39,885 bases of DNA, taken from the NCBI GenBank assembly GCA_016190205.1, contig JACPQZ010000046.1:1-39885 (forward strand), written 5' to 3'. The translations under genes were made by a program, and so were the position numbers. The notes under the pieces were generated by a model, which worked only from the letters and a program-made list of their open reading frames with translations, did not search any database and was not told the origin of the DNA. The stretch comes from Candidatus Omnitrophota bacterium. Lineage in GTDB: Bacteria; Omnitrophota; JACPQZ01. Positions 7,618 through 15,673 of this stretch are shown in pieces. Every line of letters starts with the position of its first letter. Position 1 is the stretch's first letter.

Positions 7618-8018
7618 TGTTCTCCGCGGGGCAGGGTAATATGGGCGTTGACCGAAAAACCCTCGGAAAGCGGGGAGAGGACCTCGCGGCCATGTATCTC
7701 GTGGGAAGAGGCTATACGGTCATCGCTCGCAATTACTCCTGCCCCTTCGGGGAGCTGGATCTCGTGTGCCGCGACCAGGATATGATTGTGTTTGTCGAAG
7801 TAAAAACAAGGCGGACGGCTTATTTTGCCATGCCGGAAGAATCTGTGGGATGGGATAAACGCAGGCGGCTTTTGCGCTGCGGGCTTTACTACCTTAAAGC
7901 CCATGACCAGTTGGATGAACCCTGCCGCTTCGATGTTGTCTCGGTTTATGCCCGGGAGGGCCTTGCCGACGGGAGGGTGCGGGTGCTCAAGGATTGCATC
8001 TGGGAAATGGGCGGCTAG
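7617..8018 (+). CDS. YraN family (UPF0102) endonuclease-like protein
   Basis: A protein of 133 residues from ATG 7617, or 125 from ATG 7641 (MGVDRKTLGKRGED). The second start gives the more usual N-terminus for the family. Hallmarks are 'GKRGEDLAAMYLVGRGYTVI', 'NYSCPFGELDLVCRD' and 'IVFVEVKTRR', forming a PD-(D/E)XK-like core (E, D and ExK). The cellular role of UPF0102 proteins is not settled; they are treated as Holliday-junction-resolvase-like. The neighbour yifB is linked with DNA recombination, and yraN/yifB adjacency is common. Confidence 0.88.
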   Translation: MFSAGQGNMGVDRKTLGKRGEDLAAMYLVGRGYTVIARNYSCPFGELDLVCRDQDMIVFVEVKTRRTAYFAMPEESVGWDKRRRLLRCGLYYLKAHDQLDEPCRFDVVSVYAREGLADGRVRVLKDCIWEMGG

Positions 8019-8024
8019 GGACCG

Positions 8025-9560
8025 GTGCTTGCGCGTGTTCACTCGAGCGTGACTTTTGGTGTGGACGTCATCCCAGTTGCGGTGGAGGTCGAGGTAGGAG
8101 CGGGGCTTCCGGGTTTTGCCGTGGTAGGGCTTCCGGACCGCGCCGTGCGGGAAAGCCTCGTGCGTGTACGGAGCGCGTTGCGCAACTCGGGGTTCCGCTT
8201 CCCGCGAAGGAAAGTCACCGTCAATCTCGCGCCGGCAGGGATCCCCAAGGAGGGGCCGGTATTTGATCTACCTATTGCCTTAGGGATTCTGGCCGCCTCG
8301 GGCCAGCTCGAAGAAGACCTGCTCGGCAGGAGAATGGTGGTGGGGGAACTTGCCTTAAATGGCGCCGTGTGTGCCACGCGCGGGGTTTTGCCGCGCGTGA
8401 TCAAGCTGGTTAAAGAAGAGGGCTGGAGCGCCGTTGTGCCCGAGGCAAATCTGGCCGAAGCCCTTTCTGTGGAAGATGTGCCTATCCTGGGTGCGTCAAG
8501 CCTCACGGATGCGATCGCAGGGCTAAATGGAGAAAGAGATGGCGCCACGGCTATTCCTCAAGTCATGAAATCCGGCGCTCTGAAGCCGCCGGCCTTTGAC
8601 TTCCAGGATGTCCGCGGCCAGAATGAGGCCAAGCGGGGACTTCTAGTCGCGGCGGCAGGCGGGCACAATGTGCTCCTCGTAGGGCCTCCGGGAGTCGGCA
8701 AGTCCTTGCTTGCCCATTGCTTTCCCGGGATCTTAAGTCCCATGACGCGCGGGGAGATGCTGGAGACGAGCCAGATACATAGTGTGGCGGGGCTTTTAAC
8801 GGCGGGCGCTTGCCTCGTGGAAGAGCGGCCCTTCAGGGCCCCCCACCACTCTTCAAGCCCCGCGGCCTTAGTCGGAGGGGGGACCGGGATTCCCTCCCCG
8901 GGGGAGGTGAGCCTGGCCCACAATGGGGTTCTCCTTTTAGACGAACTTCCGGAATTCCGGAGGGATGTCTTGGAGTACTTAAGGCAGCCCCTCGAAGAGG
9001 GTGAGATACGCATTGCCCGCTCGCGCGGACAGTTTACCTTTCCGGCCCGCTTCATGCTCGTGGCCGCAATGAACCCTTGCCCATGCGGCTTTTACGGAAC
9101 GGATAAAGACTGCGTGTGCTCTGATCGCGAGGTCCACCGGTACCGGAACAGGATTTCGGGGCCGCTCCTCGACCGCATCGACATCCATATCGATGTCCCG
9201 CGCATCAAGGTGAGCAATATGACCGAAGGCGCCCGCGGGGAGACTTCGCGCGAACTGCGCGAGCGGGTCTGCCGCTCCCACCTTCTGCAGGCCGAACGCT
9301 ACCGGGGGCTTCATCACGGCACCCGCCTCAATGCCCATCTGGGTTTGAAGGCTGTTGAGACCTTCTGCCAGCCTGATGCCTCCGCGCTTTCTCTCCTGCG
9401 CCGGGCGATGAGCGAACTAGGTTTGAGCGCCCGGGCCTGGCACCGCATCTTAAAGGTGGCCCGTACGATAGCGGATCTGGAGGAGGAAAAAGAGATTCAT
9501 GCCCCGCACATCGCAGAGGCCATTGGCTACAGGCTCTTTGACCGCGAGCTTAAGCCTTGA
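8025..9560 (+). CDS. YifB/ComM family AAA+ ATPase (Mg chelatase-like)
   Basis: A 511-residue protein. The N-terminal Lon-protease-like fold domain carries 'SVTFGVDVIPVAVEVEV', 'GLPGFAVVGLPDRAVRES' and 'VTVNLAPAGIPKEG'. The AAA+ module follows, with Walker A 'GPPGVGKS' at 220-227, Walker B 'LLLDELPEF' and 'PCPCGFYG' before the arginine-finger region. The C-terminal part ('LSARAWHRILKVARTIADLE') is the lid characteristic of the family. ComM in naturally competent bacteria is a helicase promoting branch migration during integration of incoming DNA. A similar role here is inference, but three pilin-like genes follow shortly. The start is GTG 8025, six bases after the yraN stop. Confidence 0.93.
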   Translation: MLARVHSSVTFGVDVIPVAVEVEVGAGLPGFAVVGLPDRAVRESLVRVRSALRNSGFRFPRRKVTVNLAPAGIPKEGPVFDLPIALGILAASGQLEEDLLGRRMVVGELALNGAVCATRGVLPRVIKLVKEEGWSAVVPEANLAEALSVEDVPILGASSLTDAIAGLNGERDGATAIPQVMKSGALKPPAFDFQDVRGQNEAKRGLLVAAAGGHNVLLVGPPGVGKSLLAHCFPGILSPMTRGEMLETSQIHSVAGLLTAGACLVEERPFRAPHHSSSPAALVGGGTGIPSPGEVSLAHNGVLLLDELPEFRRDVLEYLRQPLEEGEIRIARSRGQFTFPARFMLVAAMNPCPCGFYGTDKDCVCSDREVHRYRNRISGPLLDRIDIHIDVPRIKVSNMTEGARGETSRELRERVCRSHLLQAERYRGLHHGTRLNAHLGLKAVETFCQPDASALSLLRRAMSELGLSARAWHRILKVARTIADLEEEKEIHAPHIAEAIGYRLFDRELKP

Positions 9561-9585
9561 TGGGCCCTTGGCTCTCTGCTAAAAT
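9557..9585 (+). promoter_or_regulatory. Predicted sigma70-type promoter for rmuC
   Basis: TTGATG (9557-9562) and TAAAAT (9580-9585) are separated by exactly 17 bases. The -10 matches consensus at five of six positions, the -35 at four. The predicted transcript would start about 18 bases before the rmuC ATG at 9610. Confidence 0.5.
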
Positions 9586-9609
9586 GGGCCCATTCACGAT
9601 GAGGGGTTC

Positions 9610-10773
9610 ATGGTTTATAGTTTGTTTCTTCTCGCCGGCCTTGCCCTAGGCGTCGGGCTTTATTTCCTCATAAGCCTTAAGCTCTTCCAGCGGGTTAAGG
9701 AGACGTTTGACTCACTCTCTCTAAAGGCGCTTCGGGAAAACTCCGAGCAGTACTTGACGCTGGCCCGGGAGAACTTGGCCAGAGAAACGCAGGCGGGAAG
9801 GCAGGCACTGGAAGAAAAGAAGAAGCTCATCGACCAGTCCCTCGTTCAGATGGCCCACGAGCTTGAACAAAAGCTTGAAAAGGTGCATGGAGCGGTCACT
9901 TCCTTGGAGAAGAGCGGTAGGCAGACGTTCGGGGCGCTTGACCAGCAGATTAAATCCGCGATGGAGCAGACCGGAAGGCTTCAGGAAACCACCGGCGAGC
10001 TCCGGGAGGCCCTGACGAGCACCAAGGCCCGCGGCCAGTGGGGGGAGCGCATGGCGGAGGACGTCCTGCGCCTAGCAGGTTTCATAGAGAACGTGAACTA
10101 TTATAAGGAAAAGGCGCTTGAAACAGGATCGGGCCGGCCGGACTACTGTTTCCTCCTCCCCCAGGGACTTAAGGTGAATATGGACGTCAAATTTCCGCTG
10201 GACAATTACCTGCGGTACCTTGAAGAAAAGGGAGAGCTGGCAAAGGAGCGTTTAAAAGAGCAGTTCCTCCGGGACGTAAGGAACCGTATCAAAGAGGTGA
10301 CGACGCGGGATTACATCAATCCCGATGAAAAGACTCTGGAGTTCTGCATTGTGTTTATCCCCAATGAGCAGGTCTACGGCTTCATCAATGAGTCGGACCG
10401 CTCCATTTTGGACGAGGCCCTCAAAAACCGCGTCGTCGTATGCTCTCCGCTCACGCTTTACGCGATCCTTGCCGTCATCCGCAAGGCAGTGGACAATTTC
10501 CGTTTGGGTGAGACGGCCGGCAAGATCGTAACTCTTCTTTCCTCTTTTGCTAAGCAGTGGGAGAGGTTCATCGCCTCATTTGATGCGATGGGAAAGAAAC
10601 TGGGGGAGGCCCAGGAGGAATACGACAGACTGCTTTCCACCCGTCGTAACCAGCTTGAAAAGGTCTTGAGGCGCGTGGAGGATCTTCGCCAGGAGCAGGG
10701 TATTCCAGGCGAAGTTCCCCCGGATGAGATCGTTCCCATCGAGCGCGCCGAGATCGTTGAACGGGAGTCTTAA
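9610..10773 (+). CDS. rmuC: RmuC family DNA recombination protein
   Basis: A 387-residue protein with an N-terminal membrane helix (about residues 3-22), a coiled coil (about 30-130), and the RmuC nuclease-like core: 'KARGQWGERMAEDVLRLAG', 'GRPDYCFLLPQGLKVNMDVKFPLDNY', 'FCIVFIPNEQVYGFI' and 'SPLTLYAILAVIRKAVDNFRL'. RmuC limits inversions at short inverted repeats in E. coli and is thought to be a membrane-associated nuclease. The start is ATG 9610 with GAGGGG just upstream. It has its own predicted promoter. Confidence 0.93.
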   Translation: MVYSLFLLAGLALGVGLYFLISLKLFQRVKETFDSLSLKALRENSEQYLTLARENLARETQAGRQALEEKKKLIDQSLVQMAHELEQKLEKVHGAVTSLEKSGRQTFGALDQQIKSAMEQTGRLQETTGELREALTSTKARGQWGERMAEDVLRLAGFIENVNYYKEKALETGSGRPDYCFLLPQGLKVNMDVKFPLDNYLRYLEEKGELAKERLKEQFLRDVRNRIKEVTTRDYINPDEKTLEFCIVFIPNEQVYGFINESDRSILDEALKNRVVVCSPLTLYAILAVIRKAVDNFRLGETAGKIVTLLSSFAKQWERFIASFDAMGKKLGEAQEEYDRLLSTRRNQLEKVLRRVEDLRQEQGIPGEVPPDEIVPIERAEIVERES

Positions 10774-10799
10774 CGCCCCCCAAACCCGGGCACCTTCCT

Positions 10800-10822
10800 A
10801 ACCTACTCGCATCGAATAGGTT
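10800..10822 (+). other. Stem-loop after rmuC
   Basis: AACCTA (10800-10805) pairs with TAGGTT (10817-10822), and inside it TCG pairs with CGA around a CAT loop. That gives a nine-pair hairpin with one mismatch. No U-run follows directly. It may help end the rmuC transcript or be the first element of the structured leader of the pilin genes. Confidence 0.4.
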
Positions 10823-10846
10823 CCGTCTTAAAGAAACGTGTCAGTC

Positions 10847-10931
10847 AGGTTGCATTTTGGCTTTCCATATGCGATCTTTTAATGGTGATCATTTTCACAA
10901 GGGATACGCACGCAAAGGGATGTGCGTTTTT
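10847..10931 (+). promoter_or_regulatory. Hairpin-rich leader ending in terminator-like stem before pilin operon
   Basis: Three successive stems can be drawn. AGGTTGCAT (10847-10855) pairs with ATGCGATCT (10869-10877) over nine pairs including two G-U. GTGA pairs with TCAC at 10885-10898. ACGCAC (10906-10911) pairs with GTGCGT (10922-10927) and runs into TTTTT. The last resembles an intrinsic terminator only nine bases before the proposed ATG at 10941. An attenuation or riboswitch-type control is possible. No known class fits fully. Confidence 0.35.
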
Positions 10932-10940
10932 AGGTACCGT

Positions 10941-11363
10941 ATGGCGGATAAAAGACATTTAAGAAATCTTAAAAGGCCCGGCCGGGGTGGTTTTGCCTTG
11001 GTCGAGCAGGTCATCGCGGCGATGGTGATTGCGCTCGTCTCGGGCGGCGTGATAGGGTCACTCATCGTTTCTCATGCCTCGCAAATTGATACGAGGCACC
11101 GGGTGCTCGCCATGAGCCTCGCGCGCGAGAGGATGGAATCTCTCCTCGACCGCAGCGGACCGCAGTTTTTCGACAACCTCTTAACCCAGGTCGGCACGGA
11201 ACCTGTTCTTACTCTGGATCCGGACACGAATACCACCGCCTCGCGGGCTACGGCTATAACGCCCGTGGTGGGCGTGCAATACCTGCGCGCGACGGTAACG
11301 GTAACATGGAACTATCAGGGAACGCTGCACAATGAAATGCTTGAGATGTTCGTCAGCCAATAA
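10941..11363 (+). CDS. Type IV pilin-like protein (PilV/minor pseudopilin type)
   Basis: A 140-residue protein with a class III prepilin signal. The leader MADKRHLRNLKRPGRGG is followed by F18 with the cleavage site G17/F18, Glu at mature position +5 (E22) and a hydrophobic helix 'VIAAMVIALVSGGVIGSLIV'. The start is ATG 10941, which gives a 17-residue basic leader identical in length to that of the next gene. An upstream in-frame start at 10857 would add 28 residues of no pilin character. It is a minor pilin or pseudopilin, processed by a prepilin peptidase not present here. It overlaps the following gene by 32 bases. Confidence 0.8.
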   Translation: MADKRHLRNLKRPGRGGFALVEQVIAAMVIALVSGGVIGSLIVSHASQIDTRHRVLAMSLARERMESLLDRSGPQFFDNLLTQVGTEPVLTLDPDTNTTASRATAITPVVGVQYLRATVTVTWNYQGTLHNEMLEMFVSQ

Positions 11364-11856
11364 GAGGTTTGACAGGAAGGGCCATACGCTGGTGGAAATT
11401 TTGATCGCGGTGGTCATCATGGGCCTATCGCTCGCAGCCATGCTGGCCCTTTACTTCATGGCCCAATTCTGGTGGCAGGAGGGGGCCACGCGTGTGCATC
11501 TTCAGGGCGACGCCTACCGGGCGCTGGAAAAGATTACGCGCGGCGTAGACGGCACCGGGGGCTTAAGGGAGGCGCGCTGGGTGGAGGTGCCCGATGCGCA
11601 GACTGTCAAGTATATTGACGTGGACGATATAGAAAAATCCATTTATGTGAACGGAAGCGATCTCATGTACGATCCAAACACGACCGTGGCGGATGATGAG
11701 CAGGTGCTCGTGCGCAACTTACAGGTGGCCCCCATAGGCTTTCAGGCCGCGCAGTTAACCCGGGACCAGATTAGGGTCACGCTTACCCTCGCCCAACAGA
11801 AGGGACAGAATACATTTAACGTGGAGGCTACGAGCGGTGTCAGCATTCGAAATTAA
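11332..11856 (+). CDS. Type IV pilin-like protein (PilW type)
   Basis: A 174-residue prepilin-like protein. The 17-residue leader ends in G17, followed by 'HTLVEILIAVVIMGLSLAAMLALYFMA' (the span runs slightly further), with Glu at mature +5 (E22). The remainder has no enzymatic motif and fits the globular head of a minor pilin. Order and overlap (32 bases with the gene before, 20 with the gene after) match pilV-pilW-pilX style minor pilin operons, whose products form the initiating tip of type IV pili or type II pseudopili. Assignment to PilW is by position and general form. Confidence 0.75.
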   Translation: MKCLRCSSANKRFDRKGHTLVEILIAVVIMGLSLAAMLALYFMAQFWWQEGATRVHLQGDAYRALEKITRGVDGTGGLREARWVEVPDAQTVKYIDVDDIEKSIYVNGSDLMYDPNTTVADDEQVLVRNLQVAPIGFQAAQLTRDQIRVTLTLAQQKGQNTFNVEATSGVSIRN

Positions 11857-13762
11857 AGATGGGGTACGGAAATCCCGGTTTGGTTTGAGCGAACGGGGCA
11901 TCGCCCTTCCCGTGGTGCTCGTCATGACGCTCATTCTGACCGCGGTCACGGGCGGGTTTGCGTGGCTGGTTTCCAGCAACATGCAGATGACGCGCCTTGA
12001 GCTTTACTCCAATAGGGCGTTATTCTCGGCCGAGGCAGGTCTTCATCAAGCTATGTTCCACATCAGGCAGGACTTTTTAAATGCGGCTAACAGGGACACG
12101 GCCTTTAGTGATAATGATATCAATGGGTTTACCGTTGACAGTCAAAATCCGGCGAATGTCTGGGATGGAACCCCAAATTTTGCTGTCCAGAACTGGTACG
12201 TTTTACCTCTCATCCTGCCCACGGGTGAAACCCCGTTACAGACGGGTGGAGAAGGGACTTACCAAGTTCAATTATTGAATGTCACCGGCTTTCCACGCCA
12301 GCTCTTCATTCGTTCGGCAGGAACTTATAGAGGGGAGACGCGCATCATCGTGAGCCAGATCCGCATGGTAAGTGTGTCGCCGTGGGAAAACACGGTTTAT
12401 GCGGGCGGCTCTGGAGGTACTATTAACGGAAATGCCATGATCCACGGCTCTGTCCACCTCCTGGGTCAGGATGGCGCGACGGTTCTAGATTTTGGAGGTG
12501 GCGCCGGCATTCGGAATAACTACGGGGGGATACCCGATTCATTGAGGAACCGCATCCCGGCACTTCCACAGGTCTCCGGGGAGGATACTCTTAATGCCGA
12601 GTTCCGTTTGAGAAATGGCATGGTGAAATTAGAAGGAAACGGCACGATAGGCGATGACCCTACTTTGGCGAGTAGCGCGAAAAAAGCAACCATGGATGGT
12701 GTTTATGCCAATAACAACTGGCTGGACTGGAACACTAACACTGACTTCAACGACACCGAATCTCGCGTGTTTTCCGACAACCTGACCAAGAACGGTTACG
12801 ACATGGGCAATGCCGCCCGGTTCCCGACGTTGGACGACGAGTATGAGGACCCAGTGACAGGAACAGTTTATCTGAGCGTTCCTAGTGGCGGGACAGGACA
12901 CAGAGGTTATCTGCTGGACGTTTCTGTTCATGTGCCGGGCGCCGTCATCCTGGATGATAATAATCAGAATAACGGGGGGGATGGCGCTGAAGCGATCTGG
13001 GAGCTTGTCAATGCATCGGGCGGTGATCAGATTGCTGAAGAGAATGGTTGGACACAAATGGGTATGAGCACCGACACTGCAACGGGGACAACTAAGGTTA
13101 CCTACGATGCTAACGGGGATGGGCTGGAGGATTCTTGGGTAACGTATAATTATACTCCCATCAGAAACGACCGTAAGACTAACTTCGGAGATTTCAGCAT
13201 CGTGAGCAGCCTGGGGAGTGACGACGGGGTCCGGGATGAGCTGGAGTGGGATGCGAGCAACGCGAATTTGAAGATCGGCGGCATTATCACTGCTACGGGG
13301 GGCGTCTCCGCCGATGGTGACCTAAAGAGTATCAAGCCCGATGGCCCCAACGAGCCGGGGGGCGTGAGATTTTCTGGAAATGGTACTTTCTTTGCTGCAG
13401 GGACGACAGCCGGTAACATAGCGCTGAATAGTTCCGTACTCACACATCTTGGGGGAGGAAATAATTCATTTCCAAACTTGGGTCGTATAGGCTTTATCGC
13501 TGAAAATAACATTGAGCTTGGCACAGGGGGAGGCGACGCACAACTTCATTTCACGGGCGCCTTCTATGCCCAGAATATGATTAAGAGTGCCAAGCAAAAC
13601 AACGTCGCGGGCACCTTCGTGGCACAGACATTTGACCAGACTGGTCAAGTCCCCAGCATATTCCAGGTCCCTGCCCTGGCTGGAAGTCTACCTCCCGGGA
13701 TGCCGGATCTTACCGGGGCAGTCTTGGTCCCGAGCTTTTGGCGCGAGATATTTGAAGATTAA
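11837..13762 (+). CDS. PilX-like pilus tip protein with large C-terminal domain
   Basis: A 641-residue protein. The N-terminus 'LSERGIALPVVLVMTLILTA' fits a prepilin-type segment with cleavage after G21, but mature position +5 is Val instead of Glu, as in GspK/PilX-like tip proteins. The following 'FSAEAGLHQAMFHIR' is a hallmark of PilX N-terminal-like proteins. From about residue 190 it is rich in Gly, Asn and Asp with repeated short beta-type strands ('AGGSGGTINGNAMIHGSVHLLG', abbreviated). Near the C-terminus, 'GIGFIAEN'-like and 'FTGAFYAQNMIKS' segments resemble large pilus-associated domains. The start is GTG 11837. It probably caps the pilus and adheres to surfaces (inference). Confidence 0.75.
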   Translation: MSAFEIKDGVRKSRFGLSERGIALPVVLVMTLILTAVTGGFAWLVSSNMQMTRLELYSNRALFSAEAGLHQAMFHIRQDFLNAANRDTAFSDNDINGFTVDSQNPANVWDGTPNFAVQNWYVLPLILPTGETPLQTGGEGTYQVQLLNVTGFPRQLFIRSAGTYRGETRIIVSQIRMVSVSPWENTVYAGGSGGTINGNAMIHGSVHLLGQDGATVLDFGGGAGIRNNYGGIPDSLRNRIPALPQVSGEDTLNAEFRLRNGMVKLEGNGTIGDDPTLASSAKKATMDGVYANNNWLDWNTNTDFNDTESRVFSDNLTKNGYDMGNAARFPTLDDEYEDPVTGTVYLSVPSGGTGHRGYLLDVSVHVPGAVILDDNNQNNGGDGAEAIWELVNASGGDQIAEENGWTQMGMSTDTATGTTKVTYDANGDGLEDSWVTYNYTPIRNDRKTNFGDFSIVSSLGSDDGVRDELEWDASNANLKIGGIITATGGVSADGDLKSIKPDGPNEPGGVRFSGNGTFFAAGTTAGNIALNSSVLTHLGGGNNSFPNLGRIGFIAENNIELGTGGGDAQLHFTGAFYAQNMIKSAKQNNVAGTFVAQTFDQTGQVPSIFQVPALAGSLPPGMPDLTGAVLVPSFWREIFED

Positions 13763-13790
13763 GTAAGCACCTGCCGTTTTTTGTACCTGC

Positions 13791-13819
13791 TTGCCAGAAA
13801 CCTTCCTTTACGCTACAAT
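13791..13819 (+). promoter_or_regulatory. Predicted sigma70-type promoter for the U32-like barrel gene
   Basis: TTGCCA (13791-13796), a 17-base spacer, and TACAAT (13814-13819). Each hexamer matches consensus at five of six positions. The start codon of the next gene is 38 bases downstream. The same hexamer pair with the same spacing recurs at 15048-15076. Confidence 0.65.
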
Positions 13820-13856
13820 GCCTTATGATTTTCCGACATGAGGAGGGCGATTCCTT

Positions 13857-14216
13857 ATGAAAAAGAAGGCTCGAAAGAAACCTGCCGCGTCACGGGGTAA
13901 GAAGAAGCCGGCGCCGGCGCCAAGGAAGAAGACAGTAAGGCGTGCCCGGCCCGCGAAGGCGCCCAAAAAGCCCGTCTTGCTCGGGGTCATCAGCCATTAC
14001 TTTCCCCATGTCAAGGCGGCGGTCTTTAAGGTTAAGCGGCCTTTGGCCGTGGGGGACACGATCGAGATCAAGGGCCACACGACCTCTTTCAAAGAAAAGG
14101 TCGCCTCCATGCAGATCGACCATCAGCCCATCGAGAAGGCCCGCCGCGGGCAGGAGATCGGGCTTTTGGTCAAGGGCCGGGTGAGGATTAATGACAAGGT
14201 GTACCGCGTACCCTAA
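13857..14216 (+). CDS. Stand-alone U32-peptidase-type beta-barrel protein with basic tail
   Basis: A 119-residue protein. Residues 1-42 are extremely rich in Lys, Arg, Pro and Ala, like a nucleic-acid-binding tail. Residues 43-119 ('GVISHYFPHVKAAVFKV', 'LAVGDTIEIKGHTTSFKEKV', 'SMQIDHQPIEKARRGQEIGL', 'VYRVP') match the small beta-barrel found at the C-terminus of U32 peptidases (YegQ/TrhP type), which resembles domain II of translation factors. Such free-standing copies are often annotated 'translation elongation factor-like'. Ribosome or RNA binding is inferred. The start ATG has GAGGGCGATTCCTT upstream and its own promoter. Confidence 0.75.
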   Translation: MKKKARKKPAASRGKKKPAPAPRKKTVRRARPAKAPKKPVLLGVISHYFPHVKAAVFKVKRPLAVGDTIEIKGHTTSFKEKVASMQIDHQPIEKARRGQEIGLLVKGRVRINDKVYRVP

Positions 14217-14228
14217 TTCTTTAAGGCT

Positions 14229-15038
14229 GTGCGCCTAGCCTGTACTCTCGCCGTCGTCTTTTTTCTCCTGGCATATCCCCCCTTCGTCTCTTCCCAGAAT
14301 TTTGCCCGCACCGCGAAGAGGGAGGAGACCGTCCGCGTCATCGAGCCCCCCTTAGGAAAGATAGTTGTCGGAGAGCATTTTCTTTATACCGTCCGCTGGA
14401 TGGGGATTCCCGTCGGGCATGCCTCGCTGGAAGTCAAAGAGGAGACCGAGTCGGAAGGCCATCCCGCTTACCACATTGTTGCCCAGGCCCGCTCAAATAA
14501 ATTTTTGTCGGCCTTTTATCCCTTGGAAGACACCATCCACACCTATGTCAATAGCGACGGCGCGCTTTTTAGCTGGAGATACCTTAAGAATCAGAAGGAG
14601 GGGAGGTACCGCGCCGACGAGGAAATGCTTTTCCAGCATGACGAAGGTAAAGCGCGGTACCACTCGTTCTTGAACGGTTCTACCAAATGGTTCGAGATTC
14701 CGCACGGGATACATGACCCCTTGAGCGCCTTCTATGCCTTCCGGCTCATGACGGTCGAGCCGGGCGAGCTCGTCCACTTGGACGTATGCAGCGATGAGAA
14801 AAACTGGGTGGTGGAACTTAAGGTTGGGGACACCCAGGAGGTGGAACTGCGCCGTATGGGCAGCGTTGATTGTTTTGAGGTGGAGCCCATCGCCCATTTT
14901 AAGGGGATCCTGGTAGACCGCGGCCGCGTCTGGGTGACCTTTACCGCTGATGAAAGACGCGTACCCGTTTTATTTAGGGTCGAGACTCCGTGGGGGGTCG
15001 TCACGGGCACGATCAAGAAAGCGGGGAGCTTCCCGTAA
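14229..15038 (+). CDS. DUF3108 exported protein
   Basis: A 269-residue protein with a hydrophobic N-terminal signal (about residues 3-22, 'LACTLAVVFFLLAYPPFVSS'). The body matches DUF3108: 'VGEHFLYTVRWMGIPVGHASLEV', 'HIVAQARSNKFLSAFYPLEDTIHTYV', 'DPLSAFYAFRLM' and 'VWVTFTADERRVPVLFRV' (each only part of the conserved block). DUF3108 proteins are periplasmic beta-rich proteins of unknown function. The start is GTG 14229, 12 bases after the previous stop, so the two genes may share a transcript. Confidence 0.82.
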   Translation: MRLACTLAVVFFLLAYPPFVSSQNFARTAKREETVRVIEPPLGKIVVGEHFLYTVRWMGIPVGHASLEVKEETESEGHPAYHIVAQARSNKFLSAFYPLEDTIHTYVNSDGALFSWRYLKNQKEGRYRADEEMLFQHDEGKARYHSFLNGSTKWFEIPHGIHDPLSAFYAFRLMTVEPGELVHLDVCSDEKNWVVELKVGDTQEVELRRMGSVDCFEVEPIAHFKGILVDRGRVWVTFTADERRVPVLFRVETPWGVVTGTIKKAGSFP

Positions 15039-15047
15039 AAGATCGGC

Positions 15048-15076
15048 TTGCCAACGGCTGGCCGAAAGATTACAAT
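15048..15076 (+). promoter_or_regulatory. Predicted sigma70-type promoter
   Basis: TTGCCA (15048-15053), 17 bases, TACAAT (15071-15076): the same hexamer pair and spacing as at 13791-13819. It would drive the small membrane protein at 15118 and the genes that overlap it downstream. Confidence 0.65.
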
Positions 15077-15117
15077 AGGGAATAGTTTAGGATTCAAGGA
15101 ACACAAGATAGGACAAT

Positions 15118-15273
15118 ATGTTACGATTACTGCTATCAGTTCTTATCCTGGTTTTTGTCTTCCGCTACCTCCTTCCCCGGCTTAAGGTCACGAAGATCCT
15201 CTGGCGTGAATGGAGGGCGCGTTACAACCGCGCGGAGTGGGAGAAGATCAGGCGTGAGCTTGAAAAAAAGTAG
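15118..15273 (+). CDS. 51-residue membrane-anchored protein, unknown
   Basis: ATG 15118 opens a 51-codon frame. It encodes one N-terminal membrane helix ('LLLSVLILVFVFRYLLP') followed by a very basic, Trp-containing tail ('LWREWRARYNRAEWEKIRRE') ending in Lys-Lys. It lies 42 bases after a good promoter (15048-15076) and overlaps the next gene's start by 20 bases, which supports real translation. I do not recognise a family. Confidence 0.6.
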   Translation: MLRLLLSVLILVFVFRYLLPRLKVTKILWREWRARYNRAEWEKIRRELEKK

Positions 15274-15673
15274 TTCTAAGGGCTTTGAGGATGACGGGCA
15301 CTGTTTTGCCTGCGGGAGCCTGAATCCGAGGGGACTTAAGCTTAAGTTTAAGCTTGAGTCTGACGGGTCTCTCTCAACCTCCTTCACGCCCCGCAGGATT
15401 TACCAGGGCTTTAAGGACGTGACCCATGGCGGGATCCTGGGGCTTATCTTTGATGAGATGATGGTAAACCTCCCGCTTTGCCAGGGCAAGAAGGCGGTTT
15501 CCGCCGAATATAAGGTTCGGCTCTTAAAGCCCGTACCCGTCGGTGAGCGCGTGGAGTTTAGGTCGAGGGTCCGCGAGGAAAAGGGCAGGCTCATTTATCT
15601 CGTGGCCGATGCACGCACAAGTTCAGGAACACGGGTCGCCGAGGCGGAGGGGACCTGTGTGCGGCTTAAGTAG
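15254..15673 (+). CDS. PaaI-like hotdog thioesterase
   Basis: A 139-residue protein. 'HCFACGSLNPRGLKLKF' followed by 'HGGILGLIFDEMM' is the signature of single-domain hotdog thioesterases of the PaaI/YigI type, where His-Gly-Gly and the Asp/Glu of the long helix form the acyl-CoA thioester-cleaving site. The end, 'RTSSGTRVAEAEGTCVRLK', completes the fold. The start is GTG 15254; a longer frame from 15155 would only read the overlapping small gene. The substrate is unknown. The stop overlaps the next GTG by one base. Confidence 0.82.
   Translation: MSLKKSSSKGFEDDGHCFACGSLNPRGLKLKFKLESDGSLSTSFTPRRIYQGFKDVTHGGILGLIFDEMMVNLPLCQGKKAVSAEYKVRLLKPVPVGERVEFRSRVREEKGRLIYLVADARTSSGTRVAEAEGTCVRLK

Noticed and set aside
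10857-10940. Upstream start for the first pilin-like gene
   Set aside because: It would put 45 residues before the prepilin cleavage site and translate through the hairpin leader; ATG 10941 gives a normal 17-residue leader.
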